Assembly: GCA_003216795.1 (NCBI GenBank)
Contig: QCIH01000004.1
Coordinates: 1-64,000 of the forward strand
DNA from: Prochlorococcus sp. AG-402-K16
Lineage (GTDB): Bacteria; Cyanobacteriota; Cyanobacteriia; PCC-6307; Cyanobiaceae
DNA: 64,000 nucleotides
Reading direction: 5' to 3'
Shown here: positions 48,353 through 57,621 of the stretch, piece by piece
Numbering within the stretch: the first letter of the stretch is position 1
How the letters are laid out: each line of letters begins with the position of its first letter
Translations under genes and position numbers: made by a program
The notes under the pieces: generated by a model
Database searches by the model: none
Told to the model about the DNA's origin: nothing
Seen by the model: only the letters and a program-made list of their open reading frames with translations

Positions 48353-49282
48353 ATGACTGCCACTATTTCAAGACCTAAAATCTCTAACTGGGAAACATCT
48401 AATATTCCAAACCTTACAAGCAAAACAGCGCTAATTACTGGTGCGAATAGTGGTCTTGGATACTACACTGCAAAGGCCTTAGCAGAAAAAAATGCTCATG
48501 TTGTTATAGCTTGTAGATCACTTGAAAAAGCTAATCAAACTATAAAAAAACTTAAAGATCTTAATCCTGAAGGATTATTTACACCCTTAGAATTAGATTT
48601 GTCAGATTTAAAAAATATTGTTGAAATTCAGTCCAAAATTTTTGATAATTTTGAAAATTTGGATTTACTAATCAATAATGCAGGCATTATGCATCCGCCT
48701 AAAACTCTTAGTGCCCAGGGATATGAAATACAATTTGCAGTTAATCATCTAGCTCACATGCTTTTGACTCTAAAGCTACTTCCAATTATTGAAAAAAGAG
48801 AAGAATCTAGAATAGTGACGGTTACTTCCGGAGCACAATTTTTTGGCAAAGTTGGTTGGGGAAATCTGAAAGCCGAGAACTATTACAACAAATGGGAATC
48901 TTACTCCAATAGCAAATTGGCAAATGTAATGTTTGCTTTGGAACTAAATGAGAACTTAAAGCACAAAAATATACTTTCTTTAGCTGCTCACCCAGGAATT
49001 GCAAAAACAAATCTCTTTACTGCTCAAAAACCTAACCCTGGTCCATTAGAAACATTCTCACTGGAATTATTTAGCCCTATTTTTCAAACTGCTGAGATGG
49101 GTGCTTTACCTCAACTTTTTGCAGCCACTTCACCAGATGCAAGAGGAGGTGATCATTATGGTCCTAGATTTAATTTCAGAGGTCATCCAAAACTATCCCC
49201 TACTTCTCCTTTCGCCATGAATAAAAAAGAAAGAAAAAATTTATGGGAAAAAAGCCTTGAAATACTTAATAACTTCTTATAA
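48353..49282 (+). CDS. Short-chain dehydrogenase/reductase (protochlorophyllide reductase- or retinol dehydrogenase-like)
   Basis: A 309-residue NAD(P)-dependent oxidoreductase. The cofactor loop is TGANSGLGYYTA, the NNAGIM motif is present, and the catalytic Tyr-Lys pair is YSNSKLA. Its length and the segment ATSPDARGGDHYGPRFNF are like retinol-dehydrogenase-type SDRs. It lacks the cysteine pattern of true light-dependent protochlorophyllide reductase. Substrate unknown. The 3' end overlaps the convergent small gene by 6 bases. Confidence 0.85.
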   Translation: MTATISRPKISNWETSNIPNLTSKTALITGANSGLGYYTAKALAEKNAHVVIACRSLEKANQTIKKLKDLNPEGLFTPLELDLSDLKNIVEIQSKIFDNFENLDLLINNAGIMHPPKTLSAQGYEIQFAVNHLAHMLLTLKLLPIIEKREESRIVTVTSGAQFFGKVGWGNLKAENYYNKWESYSNSKLANVMFALELNENLKHKNILSLAAHPGIAKTNLFTAQKPNPGPLETFSLELFSPIFQTAEMGALPQLFAATSPDARGGDHYGPRFNFRGHPKLSPTSPFAMNKKERKNLWEKSLEILNNFL

Positions 49283-49543
49283 ATTTTTCATTTTTACTAA
49301 CTTTAGAAAATACTTCAAGATATGTAATTCACTCTCAGAGAGTTTCATAAATTCTGTTAAGGCATCATAATTTTTTTCATCAATTTTTTTTGACAATTGA
49401 ATAAAACTATCATGGTTTTCATTAACAAAGCGCTCAGCAATTTGAGACGGAGTTAAACCTTGTTCAATTAATTCACCTGGAGCATTTTTCTCCCACTGTT
49501 CATAAAACCAAGAGAACCAATATTTTGCAGTATTATCTTCCAT
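49277..49543 (-). CDS. Small helical protein, paralogue of the gene at 59992
   Basis: An 88-residue soluble, acidic, helical protein (YWFSWFYEQWEKN, LTPSQIAERFVNEN, FMKLSESELHILKYF). It shares a pattern of W-F-x-W, G-x-x-P-x-x-x-AE-x-F, D-x-L-x-x-F-x-KL-x-E-x-E-x-H with the minus-strand gene at 59992-60318. No known family was recognised. Confidence 0.7.
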   Translation of the reverse strand: MEDNTAKYWFSWFYEQWEKNAPGELIEQGLTPSQIAERFVNENHDSFIQLSKKIDEKNYDALTEFMKLSESELHILKYFLKLVKMKNL

Positions 49544-49643
49544 TAATTAACTTTTCTTGGGCGAATACTATAAATAATTAAGAGAGATCTCATGATTGAA
49601 TTACCCCTTAAACACAATTAATATATATGCAATTATAAATTTA

Positions 49644-51074
49644 ATGATAGATAATCATTCAAGTAAAAGAAATATTAATCTTGTAATTGGATTAGGTAAA
49701 TCTGGATTTTGGGCTGCCAAGTATTTGAGAAGCATCAATAAGAGAGTAATTGTTTGGGAAAGTAAAGATGGGATAGAATTCTTAGAAAGAAAAACAGCAT
49801 TAGAAGAGCTCAATATAATAGTTTCTCTAAATAGAGAATTTGTATTTGAAGAAATTCAACCTTTTGTGAAAGAGATCGAATCTGTTGTTGTAAGTCCATC
49901 AATACCTTATGACCATACAACTATTTTTGAATTAAAAAAAAAGGGAATTAAAGTAATTGGAGAAATTAATGTCGCATGGGAAATTTTGAAAGATACAAAT
50001 TGGATAGGTATTACTGGCACTAATGGCAAGACTACTGTTACTCATCTACTAAGCCATATACTCTGCGATACTGGATTATATGCTCCTTTTGCTGGAAATA
50101 TTGGTACACCTCTATGTAAATATGCGCACTCCAAAAAACATGAAAAAATTGATTGGATTGTTGCCGAATTAAGCAGTTATCAAATAGAAATATCTCCAGA
50201 AGTAAAACCTAATATTGGAATATGGACAACCTTCACAGAAGATCATCTTGAAAGACATAAAACACTTGAAAACTATTTCAACATAAAAAAAAGCCTGTTA
50301 GAAAAATCTGATTTTAGAATTTATAATTATGACGATAAAAATCTAAGAAATTACTACAGTTCGCTATCAAGAGGGGTTTGGATAACAACTAGTTTCGATA
50401 AATCAAATTTTATACATTGCGATTATTGGATAGATGATCAAGCATACATTGTTGAGAGAGGGAAGAAATTATTCAAACTTGAACATTTTTCTTTAAAAGG
50501 AAGGCATAATCTTCAAAATCTTTTATTGGTAATTGCAGCAGCAAGAAAAGTTGGGTTATCTGGCAAGAAGATTAAAGATTCTTTATCTAATTACAAACAA
50601 TTACCCCATAGGATGGAAACAATTTATAAAAATAATGATCTGGAAATCATTAATGATAGTAAAGCTACAAATTTTGACTCATCTATTGCGGGAATAAGTT
50701 CAATTGAAGGTCAAATAATAATCATTGCTGGGGGTAGATTAAAAGGCAATGAATATAGTGAGTGGATAAAAGTTTTAAAGAAAAAAGTTAAATGTGTTTT
50801 CCTTTTTGGAGAAAGCTCAAAAGTCCTTAGAGTGGCGCTTATTAATGAAGGATTTAAAAAAAATATTTTTGAATTTTCAGAATTAAAAGAGCTTTTAAAT
50901 TTTGTTTTTCATTATTTACAAAATAATAGGGTTGGAACATTATTATTCTCACCTTCATGCTCTAGTTTTGATCAATTTAAAAATTATGAAGAGCGTGGAG
51001 ATTATTTCAAGAAACTCATAAGTGAAAAATTAAAGGTTAATAAATCCTTTTTTTGTTCAAGTATCATTTCGTGA
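49644..51074 (+). CDS. murD: UDP-N-acetylmuramoylalanine-D-glutamate ligase
   Basis: Cytosolic Mur ligase adding D-glutamate to the peptidoglycan precursor. The ATP loop is [15 protein letters not shown], and [19 protein letters not shown] and a C-terminal ligase domain are intact. About 476 residues. The ATG at 49644 was chosen; the upstream TTG at 49596 would add an AT-coded leader unlike the family N-terminus ([18 protein letters not shown]). Confidence 0.95.
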   Translation: MIDNHSSKRNINLVIGLGKSGFWAAKYLRSINKRVIVWESKDGIEFLERKTALEELNIIVSLNREFVFEEIQPFVKEIESVVVSPSIPYDHTTIFELKKKGIKVIGEINVAWEILKDTNWIGITGTNGKTTVTHLLSHILCDTGLYAPFAGNIGTPLCKYAHSKKHEKIDWIVAELSSYQIEISPEVKPNIGIWTTFTEDHLERHKTLENYFNIKKSLLEKSDFRIYNYDDKNLRNYYSSLSRGVWITTSFDKSNFIHCDYWIDDQAYIVERGKKLFKLEHFSLKGRHNLQNLLLVIAAARKVGLSGKKIKDSLSNYKQLPHRMETIYKNNDLEIINDSKATNFDSSIAGISSIEGQIIIIAGGRLKGNEYSEWIKVLKKKVKCVFLFGESSKVLRVALINEGFKKNIFEFSELKELLNFVFHYLQNNRVGTLLFSPSCSSFDQFKNYEERGDYFKKLISEKLKVNKSFFCSSIIS

Positions 51075-51160
51075 TTTTCAGGTCGGTCATCACAACCGTT
51101 TATCCTCTAGCAAATATTCACTTAATTAGTTAGATTTTGACTATAAATTAACTACTAAAA

Positions 51161-51481
51161 ATGAGTGAATCTAACAATTTACCTCAAGCAATAAGTCATA
51201 AAAAATTAAGTTACTTAATGCTTAAGGCACAAAAGGATGCTCGTTTTTCTGATGAATTAGCAGAAATAGAAAGTCCCGAGAAAAGAGAATTTGAAGAGTT
51301 AATGAACAATTGGGAAGCTTCAACTAAGAAGGTAGTTAATGCGTTATCAAAAAGAAAAGAGAATTTACTAAAAGATAAATCACCAAATTCTTTAATTGCA
51401 CTTGGTGCTATGGAAGTTCACCTTAATATGGCTTTGCAAGCCTTAAATGCATTTAATAAAGGAGTTGATGGGGAAAAGTAA
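51161..51481 (+). CDS. Small soluble protein, unknown
   Basis: A 106-residue helical, charged protein without membrane segments (ISHKKLSYLMLKAQKDARFSD, LGAMEVHLNMALQALNAF). It follows murD by 86 bases. The ATG is well placed and the composition protein-like. No family recognised; a cyanobacterial conserved unknown is likely. Confidence 0.7.
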   Translation: MSESNNLPQAISHKKLSYLMLKAQKDARFSDELAEIESPEKREFEELMNNWEASTKKVVNALSKRKENLLKDKSPNSLIALGAMEVHLNMALQALNAFNKGVDGEK

Positions 51482-51490
51482 CAGATAAAT

Positions 51491-52222
51491 TTATAATGAA
51501 GGCATCGAAAATAAGAGAAAATCTAAGTCTTTTTCGGTCTCTATAGAGACATCATCATAATAATTAACTTCAAAACCCAAGCCATCTCCAGATTCGAGAA
51601 ATATATTTGAATTAGAGTCTTTACTTTTTAATAAAAGATTACCTTCTATTATCTGTATCCAATTATATTTATCGATTTTTAATGGCAATTTTTTTTCTTT
51701 AATTGGCTTATATTTACAACGCCATAAAGAAATACTTTGATTTAGAAAAAGCTTATTATTTTTACCATCTTTGTAATTAAAAATAAGATTGTCCCACAAC
51801 TTTTCATTTAATGAAATTTGATCATATCGAGGTTTGATATTTTCTTTTTGAGGGTATATCCAAATCTGGAACAACTTACAGTTCTCATTTTCTTCATTCT
51901 TCTCACTATGAGAGATTCCAGTACCTGCAGACATAACTTGTACTTCATCTTTGTGAATTTTTCCAAGATTGTTTAAAGAGTCTCTATGAGTTATTGTTCC
52001 TTTTGTTACGACAGTAATTATTTCCATATTTGCATGAGAATGTGTATTAAATCCTGCATTAGGAGAAATAATATCTTCATTTATAACTCTAATTTTCCCA
52101 AAATTATCCCATTTTTGATCTCTATGCTCTGCGAAAGAAAATGAATGCATCGAATTTAGCCATTCTCTAGTCGATCTAAATCTTTCGTGAGATTTCCTAA
52201 TTTTAATTATCTTCAAAGACAT
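51491..52222 (-). CDS. Pirin family protein
   Basis: A bicupin iron protein of 243 residues. The N-terminal cupin shows the metal motif HSHANMEIITVVTKGTITHRDS, with histidines and a glutamate, then VMSAGTGISHSEKNE. Family members include YhhW-type quercetin dioxygenases and transcription cofactors; the role in picocyanobacteria is not known. It stands alone between two plus-strand genes and a small minus-strand ORF. Confidence 0.9.
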   Translation of the reverse strand: MSLKIIKIRKSHERFRSTREWLNSMHSFSFAEHRDQKWDNFGKIRVINEDIISPNAGFNTHSHANMEIITVVTKGTITHRDSLNNLGKIHKDEVQVMSAGTGISHSEKNEENENCKLFQIWIYPQKENIKPRYDQISLNEKLWDNLIFNYKDGKNNKLFLNQSISLWRCKYKPIKEKKLPLKIDKYNWIQIIEGNLLLKSKDSNSNIFLESGDGLGFEVNYYDDVSIETEKDLDFLLFSMPSL

Positions 52223-52309
52223 AGATACTGAGAAATAAATATGGTGTATTTGTGTAAATTAAATATTTTGGAAAATTATAAATTATGAATAAGTGAAATT
52301 AATTTTTAT

Positions 52310-52438
52310 TTATTTGTTCATTTTACTTTGTGCTTTATTTGCTTTACTAATTATTTTTTTTGCTTCTTCTCTTGTAGAACATTTTTCTGCCTCAACATTT
52401 AAGTTTTTTAGTTTATTTAATTGCTTTGAAATTTTCAT
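52310..52438 (-). CDS. Small 42-residue basic protein, unknown
   Basis: ATG-started frame encoding a highly charged helical peptide (KISKQLNKLKNLNVEAEKC, TREEAKKIISKANKAQSKM) with one cysteine and no membrane segment. The regular spacing of charged and leucine residues looks like a coiled coil and not like random AT-rich sequence. It occupies most of the 298-base gap between the pirin and DUF1643 genes. Confidence 0.6.
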   Translation of the reverse strand: MKISKQLNKLKNLNVEAEKCSTREEAKKIISKANKAQSKMNK

Positions 52439-52520
52439 ATTTGGTTCACTTAACAAATAAAAATTAACACATATTTAATGAAATAGCTAAAAATACTGGT
52501 TTGCATTTGAGCCTTACTAC

Positions 52521-53057
52521 CTAAAAATAAGATTGGAGGATGGAATTATCAGAACAATATAGAGGGTGTATTGGATTATCTTTGATTGTTTTCTTAATTA
52601 AAAGCGGTCCAAGAGGATTATCAAAATTATTTTTCCTAATTGAGTTATATTGCATTATTTTTTTTGATATTCTTTTATTTCTATTTAGAAATTTACCTTT
52701 GTTACCCCAACCTAACCATAAATCACAATTTTTACTTTCAGACCAGTGTTTTAAGTTTTTATAAATATGATTATTGTTTAAATACCCCACAGGGTTTTTA
52801 TGTGTAAAAAGTTTTTCTGGTTTGCTTGAAATAAGAGCAAATAGATTTATTAATTTTACTTTGCCGTAATTATTGTTTTTCGAAATTTTGATTATCTTTT
52901 TTGTTGTGTTGTCCAAGAAAACTTCATCCGAAAATGAGGGATTTAAACCAATAAAAATAATCTCTTTTTTAGATTTAGAAATCTTATAACTTAAACTCCA
53001 TCTATATAGTTTGTTAACACTTATTAAACAATTTCTTTCTAGAAATAAATTTTTCAA
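52521..53057 (-). CDS. DUF1643 family protein
   Basis: A 178-residue soluble protein matching DUF1643: KEIIFIGLNPSFSDEVFLDNTT near the start, KLINLFALISSKPE, and DLWLGWGNKGKFL. The family is widespread in bacteria and phages, and its function is unknown. TTG start overlapping the DUF2214 stop by 4 bases suggests coupling. Confidence 0.85.
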   Translation of the reverse strand: MKNLFLERNCLISVNKLYRWSLSYKISKSKKEIIFIGLNPSFSDEVFLDNTTKKIIKISKNNNYGKVKLINLFALISSKPEKLFTHKNPVGYLNNNHIYKNLKHWSESKNCDLWLGWGNKGKFLNRNKRISKKIMQYNSIRKNNFDNPLGPLLIKKTIKDNPIHPLYCSDNSILQSYF

Positions 53058-53539
53058 CCTAAACCTACACCTCTAGCCATGAGAGTGGCAAACAAAGGTA
53101 TTGTTGCAAAGCCCACTAATTCAGTAGTAATGATTAGTCTGAACCTCTTAACTAGATTTTCAGATATTTCAGGTAATTTATTCTTACTTAATGGAATGGC
53201 CCATAAGATATAAGTTGTCGTTGGATATAAAGAAAGTAATCCCACCAGAATGTAAAGAGAAACTTTTATCCAAAAAACAGGATTACCTGTATAAAAATCA
53301 CCTCCTTGACCAAAATACTTAACACGCAAAATCCCAGTAACCAATATTGCAACTCCTGCCAAACCATAAACCACATCTGCAACTATCATTGAAATCGTCT
53401 CATTTCTATTAAGACCTACTTTGAGAGTCAATCTTTCAAATAAAAGAGAACCGAAACACAATATAATTCCTAAGTAATGAACATATGCTACTAATGCACT
53501 TTTTGCAATTTCACCTGTTAATAAAGTTCCTAATAACAT
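53054..53539 (-). CDS. DUF2214 family membrane protein
   Basis: A 161-residue protein with four membrane helices and the family features SALVAYVHYLGIILCFGSLLF, ADVVYGLAGVAILVTGILRV and YFGQGGDFYTGNPVFWIK. Function unknown. It is upstream of DUF1643 with a 4-base overlap, forming a two-gene unit. Confidence 0.85.
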   Translation of the reverse strand: MLLGTLLTGEIAKSALVAYVHYLGIILCFGSLLFERLTLKVGLNRNETISMIVADVVYGLAGVAILVTGILRVKYFGQGGDFYTGNPVFWIKVSLYILVGLLSLYPTTTYILWAIPLSKNKLPEISENLVKRFRLIITTELVGFATIPLFATLMARGVGLG

Positions 53540-53627
53540 TTTCTAGTCAAAATTTATACAATACTAACCACCAAATAAAGAATTTGTTTAGAAAATAGAT
53601 TAAACAATAAAAAGCAATTTCTTAATT

Positions 53628-54377
53628 CTAGGACTCCAAAAACCTTCTTTGACCGTCTTCAAAAAAATCCTTTTTATTCCACACTTCGATTACATCTGGG
53701 AAATGTTTTTCCATACAATTATCACAAACCCCATGACTGAATCTAATATCACTAATTTTCGAAAGATATTTTTCTAAATGCATCCAATCTCCCTCCTTAT
53801 TTTTCACTTCTCTGCAATATGAACATACAGATAAAATCCCTTCCTGTTTATGCAAATTAGATAAAGCATCTAGCAAATTTAATGACTTTTTTCTAAGCTC
53901 TAAAAATGAAACTATTTGCTTGGATAATAATTCCATAATATTAAATTGTTTTGTAGTAAGGTTTCCTGGCTTTCTGTCTATTACACACAGAGTTCCAAGC
54001 TTATTACCATCACTATTTCTAAGGGGAAAACCTGCATAAAAACGAATCTTTGGATCTCCAGTTACCAATGGATTATTTATAAATCTTTCATCTTGGAAAG
54101 CATCATGAATAATTAATGGACTATTTTCTTTTATTGCATGTGTACAAAAAGACCAATCTCTTCTGGTTTCTGATATTTGAAGTCCTATTTTGGATTTAAA
54201 CCATTGTTTATCTTTGTCTACCAAAGTCATTAAAGAAATAGGAACATTACAGGTTGTAGCAGCAATTTTTGTAATATCGTCATAACATGATTCTGGCTTG
54301 GTTCCCAAAATCCTATATTCTGCTAAAGCTTTTAATCTTCTTTCCTCTTCTTCTTTTTTTGATACAAGATTCTGCAT
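53628..54377 (-). CDS. GAF-domain protein with C-terminal CXXC pair
   Basis: A 249-residue cytosolic sensor-like protein. A GAF domain covers about residues 25-165 (VPISLMTLVDKDKQWFKSK, RDWSFCTHAI, RFYAGFPLRNSDGNKLGTL). The C-terminal 60 residues hold SVCSYCREVKNKEGDWMHLE and HGVCDNCMEKHFPD, two CXXC sites that could bind zinc or haem-like cofactors. This tail is known on some response regulators and sensor proteins. No output domain such as GGDEF or kinase is present. Ligand unknown. Confidence 0.85.
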   Translation of the reverse strand: MQNLVSKKEEEERRLKALAEYRILGTKPESCYDDITKIAATTCNVPISLMTLVDKDKQWFKSKIGLQISETRRDWSFCTHAIKENSPLIIHDAFQDERFINNPLVTGDPKIRFYAGFPLRNSDGNKLGTLCVIDRKPGNLTTKQFNIMELLSKQIVSFLELRKKSLNLLDALSNLHKQEGILSVCSYCREVKNKEGDWMHLEKYLSKISDIRFSHGVCDNCMEKHFPDVIEVWNKKDFFEDGQRRFLES

Positions 54378-54472
54378 TAATCTTCACCAATAATTAAAAC
54401 TTTAAAATTAAAGTTTCTCCAAAAAACTTTTTCCGCCTAATACTTAATAAAAAAAAGATAAACTTATTGAAT

Positions 54473-54517
54473 TGTTACTTACTGATTTATTACTTATTAA
54501 TTTATTATTTATTGATT
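54473..54517. repeat. Three tandem 15-base repeats at the end of the flavoprotein gene
   Basis: Imperfect units at 54473-54487, 54488-54502 and 54503-54517 differ from each other at two to four positions. The last unit contains the final codons and stop of the minus-strand flavoprotein gene. As each unit is five codons long, each repeat holds an in-frame TAA in the same position. Confidence 0.8.
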
Positions 54518-55741
54518 TAACTTTGAGACTGCCATCCCAGCGATCCATCCACTTGTCCAACAATGTTGAAAATTAAATCCACCAGTGATCCCATCAACAT
54601 CCAAAACTTCTCCAGAAAAAAATAACCCTGGACAAATTAAGCTCTCCATACTTTTAAAATTAACCTCATTAATTTTTACACCCCCTGAAGTAACAAATTC
54701 CTCTCCAAATGGACCTTTGCTCGAAATTATATATTTATCCCTCATTAGAGTATTTATCATTTTCTCTCTTTCATCCGCCAGTAAATCAGCCCACTTTTTC
54801 TCTTTATCAATACCTATTTTCTTCAATAAAAAAATCCATAATCTTTTTGTCAATAGTGGAACAGGTCTACTATTAATAAGATTCACCTTACCTTTATTTA
54901 ATCTTAAATAATTAACTTTTTCTTTTAGCTCCTCATAACTTAAAGAAGACCATTTAATGATTAGATTAAATTTATATTTTTGGCTATAAAGTTCCCTTGC
55001 TGCAATTGATGAAAGTTTTAATACTGCTGGCCCACTAAACCCCCAATGCGTTATTAATAAATCGCCTCTATTTTGGAAATTCTTATTGTTTAATTTAATT
55101 TCTAAATCTATGCCCTTTATCGATACCCCACTACATTCATCCAAATTTGATTCTTTTGTAGAAAAAGTAAAAAGCGATGGTACGGGTTTAACAATGGTGT
55201 GTCCAAGATTTTGAGCTAATTTATATCCGCTCGGATTACCTCCAGTTGAAAGAATAATATTTTTTGCAGTTACCTTTGCTTTTTTAAGACTAAAAATATT
55301 GAATATATTATGTGGAGTTTTTGAAATTTCTTTTACAAAAAATTTTGTTAATATCTCTACGTCTTTTGATAAAGCACTTTTTCTCAAACAATCAATAACA
55401 TCTAAAGAAGAATTAGATACTGGGAAAACTCTTAGATCTTCCTCAATTTTTAATTTTAACCCTTTTTTCTCAAACCAATCATATATATCTCCAGCAGCAA
55501 ATCGATTAAATGATTCCAAGAGCTGAATTCCACCTCTGGGGTAATTCTCAACTAGTTCATTAGGTATCCATGTTGCATTAGTGACGTTACATCTTCCCCC
55601 TCCACTAATCCTTACTTTCTCCATAAGTTTTGAAGTACCTTCAAGAATAATTATTCTTTTTACTCCATTTTCAGCAGCAGTTATTGCTGTCATAAAACCG
55701 GCTGCACCGCCTCCTACAACTGCTAAATCAAAAGGTTCCAA
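54509..55741 (-). CDS. FAD-dependent oxidoreductase, HI0933/YhiN family
   Basis: A 410-residue flavoprotein. The dinucleotide loop is LAVVGGGAAGFMTAI, followed by KVRISGGGRCNVTN, STGGNPSG, and the C-terminal FAD contact GEVLDVDGITGGFNFQHCWTSG, all family hallmarks. The family includes BaiN; its role in cyanobacteria is unsettled. The start is a TTG giving MEPFDLAVVG. Confidence 0.9.
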   Translation of the reverse strand: MEPFDLAVVGGGAAGFMTAITAAENGVKRIIILEGTSKLMEKVRISGGGRCNVTNATWIPNELVENYPRGGIQLLESFNRFAAGDIYDWFEKKGLKLKIEEDLRVFPVSNSSLDVIDCLRKSALSKDVEILTKFFVKEISKTPHNIFNIFSLKKAKVTAKNIILSTGGNPSGYKLAQNLGHTIVKPVPSLFTFSTKESNLDECSGVSIKGIDLEIKLNNKNFQNRGDLLITHWGFSGPAVLKLSSIAARELYSQKYKFNLIIKWSSLSYEELKEKVNYLRLNKGKVNLINSRPVPLLTKRLWIFLLKKIGIDKEKKWADLLADEREKMINTLMRDKYIISSKGPFGEEFVTSGGVKINEVNFKSMESLICPGLFFSGEVLDVDGITGGFNFQHCWTSGWIAGMAVSKLNQ

Positions 55742-55925
55742 AAACTTATTATTTAATATGCTTCAATCTGATAATAGCAAGGAGTAAAAAAGAAAAATTA
55801 CTCCAAAAACCATAAAAAAATTAATAAAAACTCTAAAACTACATAATAAATAGTTGCAATTTACTAATTTTTAAATTTCTAAAAAAATAAACGCAGTCGT
55901 TATTTTTATGCTTTAACTTAATTAA

Positions 55926-56162
55926 ATGAGTCCAATATTTTCTTACGTTAAATATTCTGAGGCCAGTTTTCCTATGACTGGTCAATATACTGCTCTTCTT
56001 TTAATAACTTCTGTTATTTGGGTTCTACTTTGGTTTGGATATAGACAAAATAAGATAAATGATGAGATCAAGAAAAAAGAAAAAGAAGAAAGAATTAATG
56101 AGAAAGTTAAAAGAAGAAAGAAGTTAGAGAGTTTGTACCCTACTAATAAAAAAACTGTTTAA
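55926..56162 (+). CDS. Small single-helix membrane protein, unknown
   Basis: A 78-residue protein with one membrane helix (YTALLLITSVIWVLLWFGY) followed by a strongly charged coiled-coil-like tail (KINDEIKKKEKEERINEKV) ending LESLYPTNKK. The end resembles the C-terminus of the small protein at 45215. Opens a run of small genes. Unknown function. Confidence 0.65.
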   Translation: MSPIFSYVKYSEASFPMTGQYTALLLITSVIWVLLWFGYRQNKINDEIKKKEKEERINEKVKRRKKLESLYPTNKKTV

Positions 56163-56178
56163 AATAATTCTAGACAAA

Positions 56179-56277
56179 ATGAAAAAAAATAATTTAAAAT
56201 CACTAATTCAGTACTTACCGGGGATTTTGATTCTTATTTATGTATTTTTTTTAGCATTTACTCAATTTATAATATAA
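56179..56277 (+). CDS. 32-residue single-helix membrane peptide, unknown
   Basis: ATG-started frame: basic N-terminus (MKKNNLK), one membrane helix (YLPGILILIYVFFLAFTQF) and immediate stop. Size and shape resemble small photosynthetic-complex subunits such as PetM or Psb proteins, but no such sequence was recognised. It is 16 bases after the previous small gene. Confidence 0.5.
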   Translation: MKKNNLKSLIQYLPGILILIYVFFLAFTQFII

Positions 56278-56299
56278 AAATTTTTAAAAATTATTCGTT

Positions 56300-57172
56300 T
56301 TGATTGGAATCCTTTCTGCTTTTGGAGCTGCTACATCTTGGACTTACGCTTGCTTTATTTGGCGCGCGCAAACTCAAAAATATAAATCAATAGATATTAA
56401 TTTAATAAAAAATATAATAGCTTTTTTAATTTTTATACCTGCTTTTATCAATCTAAGTTCTACAACTGCATTAAAAAACGTATTTATACTACTAATTAGT
56501 GGAATAATAGGTATAGGTTTAGGTGATACTTTCTATTTAAAGTCATTACAAACAATTGGCACAAGAAAAACTTTATCTATAGAAACTCTTTCTCCGTTAA
56601 TGGCAGCTTTCTCAGGGGAATTTTTTATTAATGAAGATTTAACAACTAAATCATGGGTTGGAATAATTATAGTAACGATTTCGCTATTCATAATTCTCAG
56701 AAAAGGTAACGATTTTAAAGAAGAAAACTCCTCTTTCTCAGAAAAAAATAACTTTAAGATTTTTGCTTTTCCTTTTTTATCAGTTTTATGTGCAGTTCTT
56801 GGAGGTCTTTTATCAAGGATAGTTTTCCTACAAAGCAATTTATCTCCTTTCCTTACAACTGAAATAAGATTATTAGGTGCAATAATTTTTTTGATTAGTC
56901 TAAAAGGATTTAAGATTAATTTTTTCTTAAAAAACATAGACAAAAAACAACAAAAAAGATTTTTTATTTCAATACTTCTTGGTACAAATATAGGAATATT
57001 TCTACAACAAGTTGTGTTTAAAACCCTTCCCATAGGAGTAGGATGGGCTTTATTAAGCACATCTCCAGTAATTTCATTATTTTTTGCTAAGAATGAGGAA
57101 AGAGAAATTACAAAAAAAATAATATTTTTTACTTGTTTTTTATTTTTTGGCTTAACATTAATAATTCTTTAA
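56300..57172 (+). CDS. EamA/DMT-family transporter
   Basis: A 290-residue, ten-helix drug/metabolite transporter of two EamA repeats (first ILSAFGAATSWTYACFIW, second LSVLCAVLGGLLSRIVF). SIETLSPLMAAFSGEFFINE and VGWALLSTSPVISLFFAKNE are the typical repeat ends. Substrate not predictable. The TTG start at 56300 is inferred from where the first helix begins. Confidence 0.85.
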   Translation: MIGILSAFGAATSWTYACFIWRAQTQKYKSIDINLIKNIIAFLIFIPAFINLSSTTALKNVFILLISGIIGIGLGDTFYLKSLQTIGTRKTLSIETLSPLMAAFSGEFFINEDLTTKSWVGIIIVTISLFIILRKGNDFKEENSSFSEKNNFKIFAFPFLSVLCAVLGGLLSRIVFLQSNLSPFLTTEIRLLGAIIFLISLKGFKINFFLKNIDKKQQKRFFISILLGTNIGIFLQQVVFKTLPIGVGWALLSTSPVISLFFAKNEEREITKKIIFFTCFLFFGLTLIIL

Positions 57173-57249
57173 TCTCTTAGTTTATGTAAAAAATACTCAT
57201 GTTAATAAAAAACAAATTAAATAAAATTACCCTATAAACACTCAAAACA

Positions 57250-57372
57250 ATGAAAGCATTAAAGAAAAAAAGACTCGGCACATTGGAAGTTTATGTTATT
57301 TTTTTAAGCTGCATTTATGCAGGCTTTATAGGTTATAAATCTCTATTAAATGTTTTATTTACTTGGAATTAA
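57250..57372 (+). CDS. 40-residue single-helix membrane protein, unknown
   Basis: ATG-started frame with a basic start (MKALKKKRLGT) and one membrane helix (VYVIFLSCIYAGFIGYKSLL). It overlaps the end of the small minus-strand gene at 57369 by 4 bases. Unknown function. Confidence 0.5.
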   Translation: MKALKKKRLGTLEVYVIFLSCIYAGFIGYKSLLNVLFTWN

Positions 57373-57503
57373 TTAATTCTTTCTAATGATTTAATCAACT
57401 TACCTCCATCTTGGTCATCATCATCATTTGAAGCGAAAAATAAAAAAAATATTCCTAGAGAAGCTATAGATAGCGAAATTGACAATACAGAAAGCTCATC
57501 CAT
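57369..57503 (-). CDS. 44-residue membrane protein with acidic DDDDQDGG motif
   Basis: ATG-started minus-strand frame: one N-terminal helix (VLSISLSIASLGIFFLFF), then the acidic motif SNDDDDQDGGKLIKSLE. The motif is shared with the plus-strand protein at 58641. The aspartate cluster could bind divalent cations at a membrane face. Unknown family. Confidence 0.6.
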   Translation of the reverse strand: MDELSVLSISLSIASLGIFFLFFASNDDDDQDGGKLIKSLERIN

Positions 57504-57621
57504 AATTTAGAATTTTTTTTATGATAAACGAATAAAAATAAAAGACAGTAAAGAAATACACATTCTCGAAAATAAATATTTCTTTTATTTGTAAAATGAA
57601 AAAAAACATCCGAACTATTTC

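Noticed and set aside
56533-57060. 175-codon open frame antisense to the DMT transporter
   Set aside because: The plus-strand frame has clear transporter helices; the antisense product is an artefact of AT-rich hydrophobic codons.
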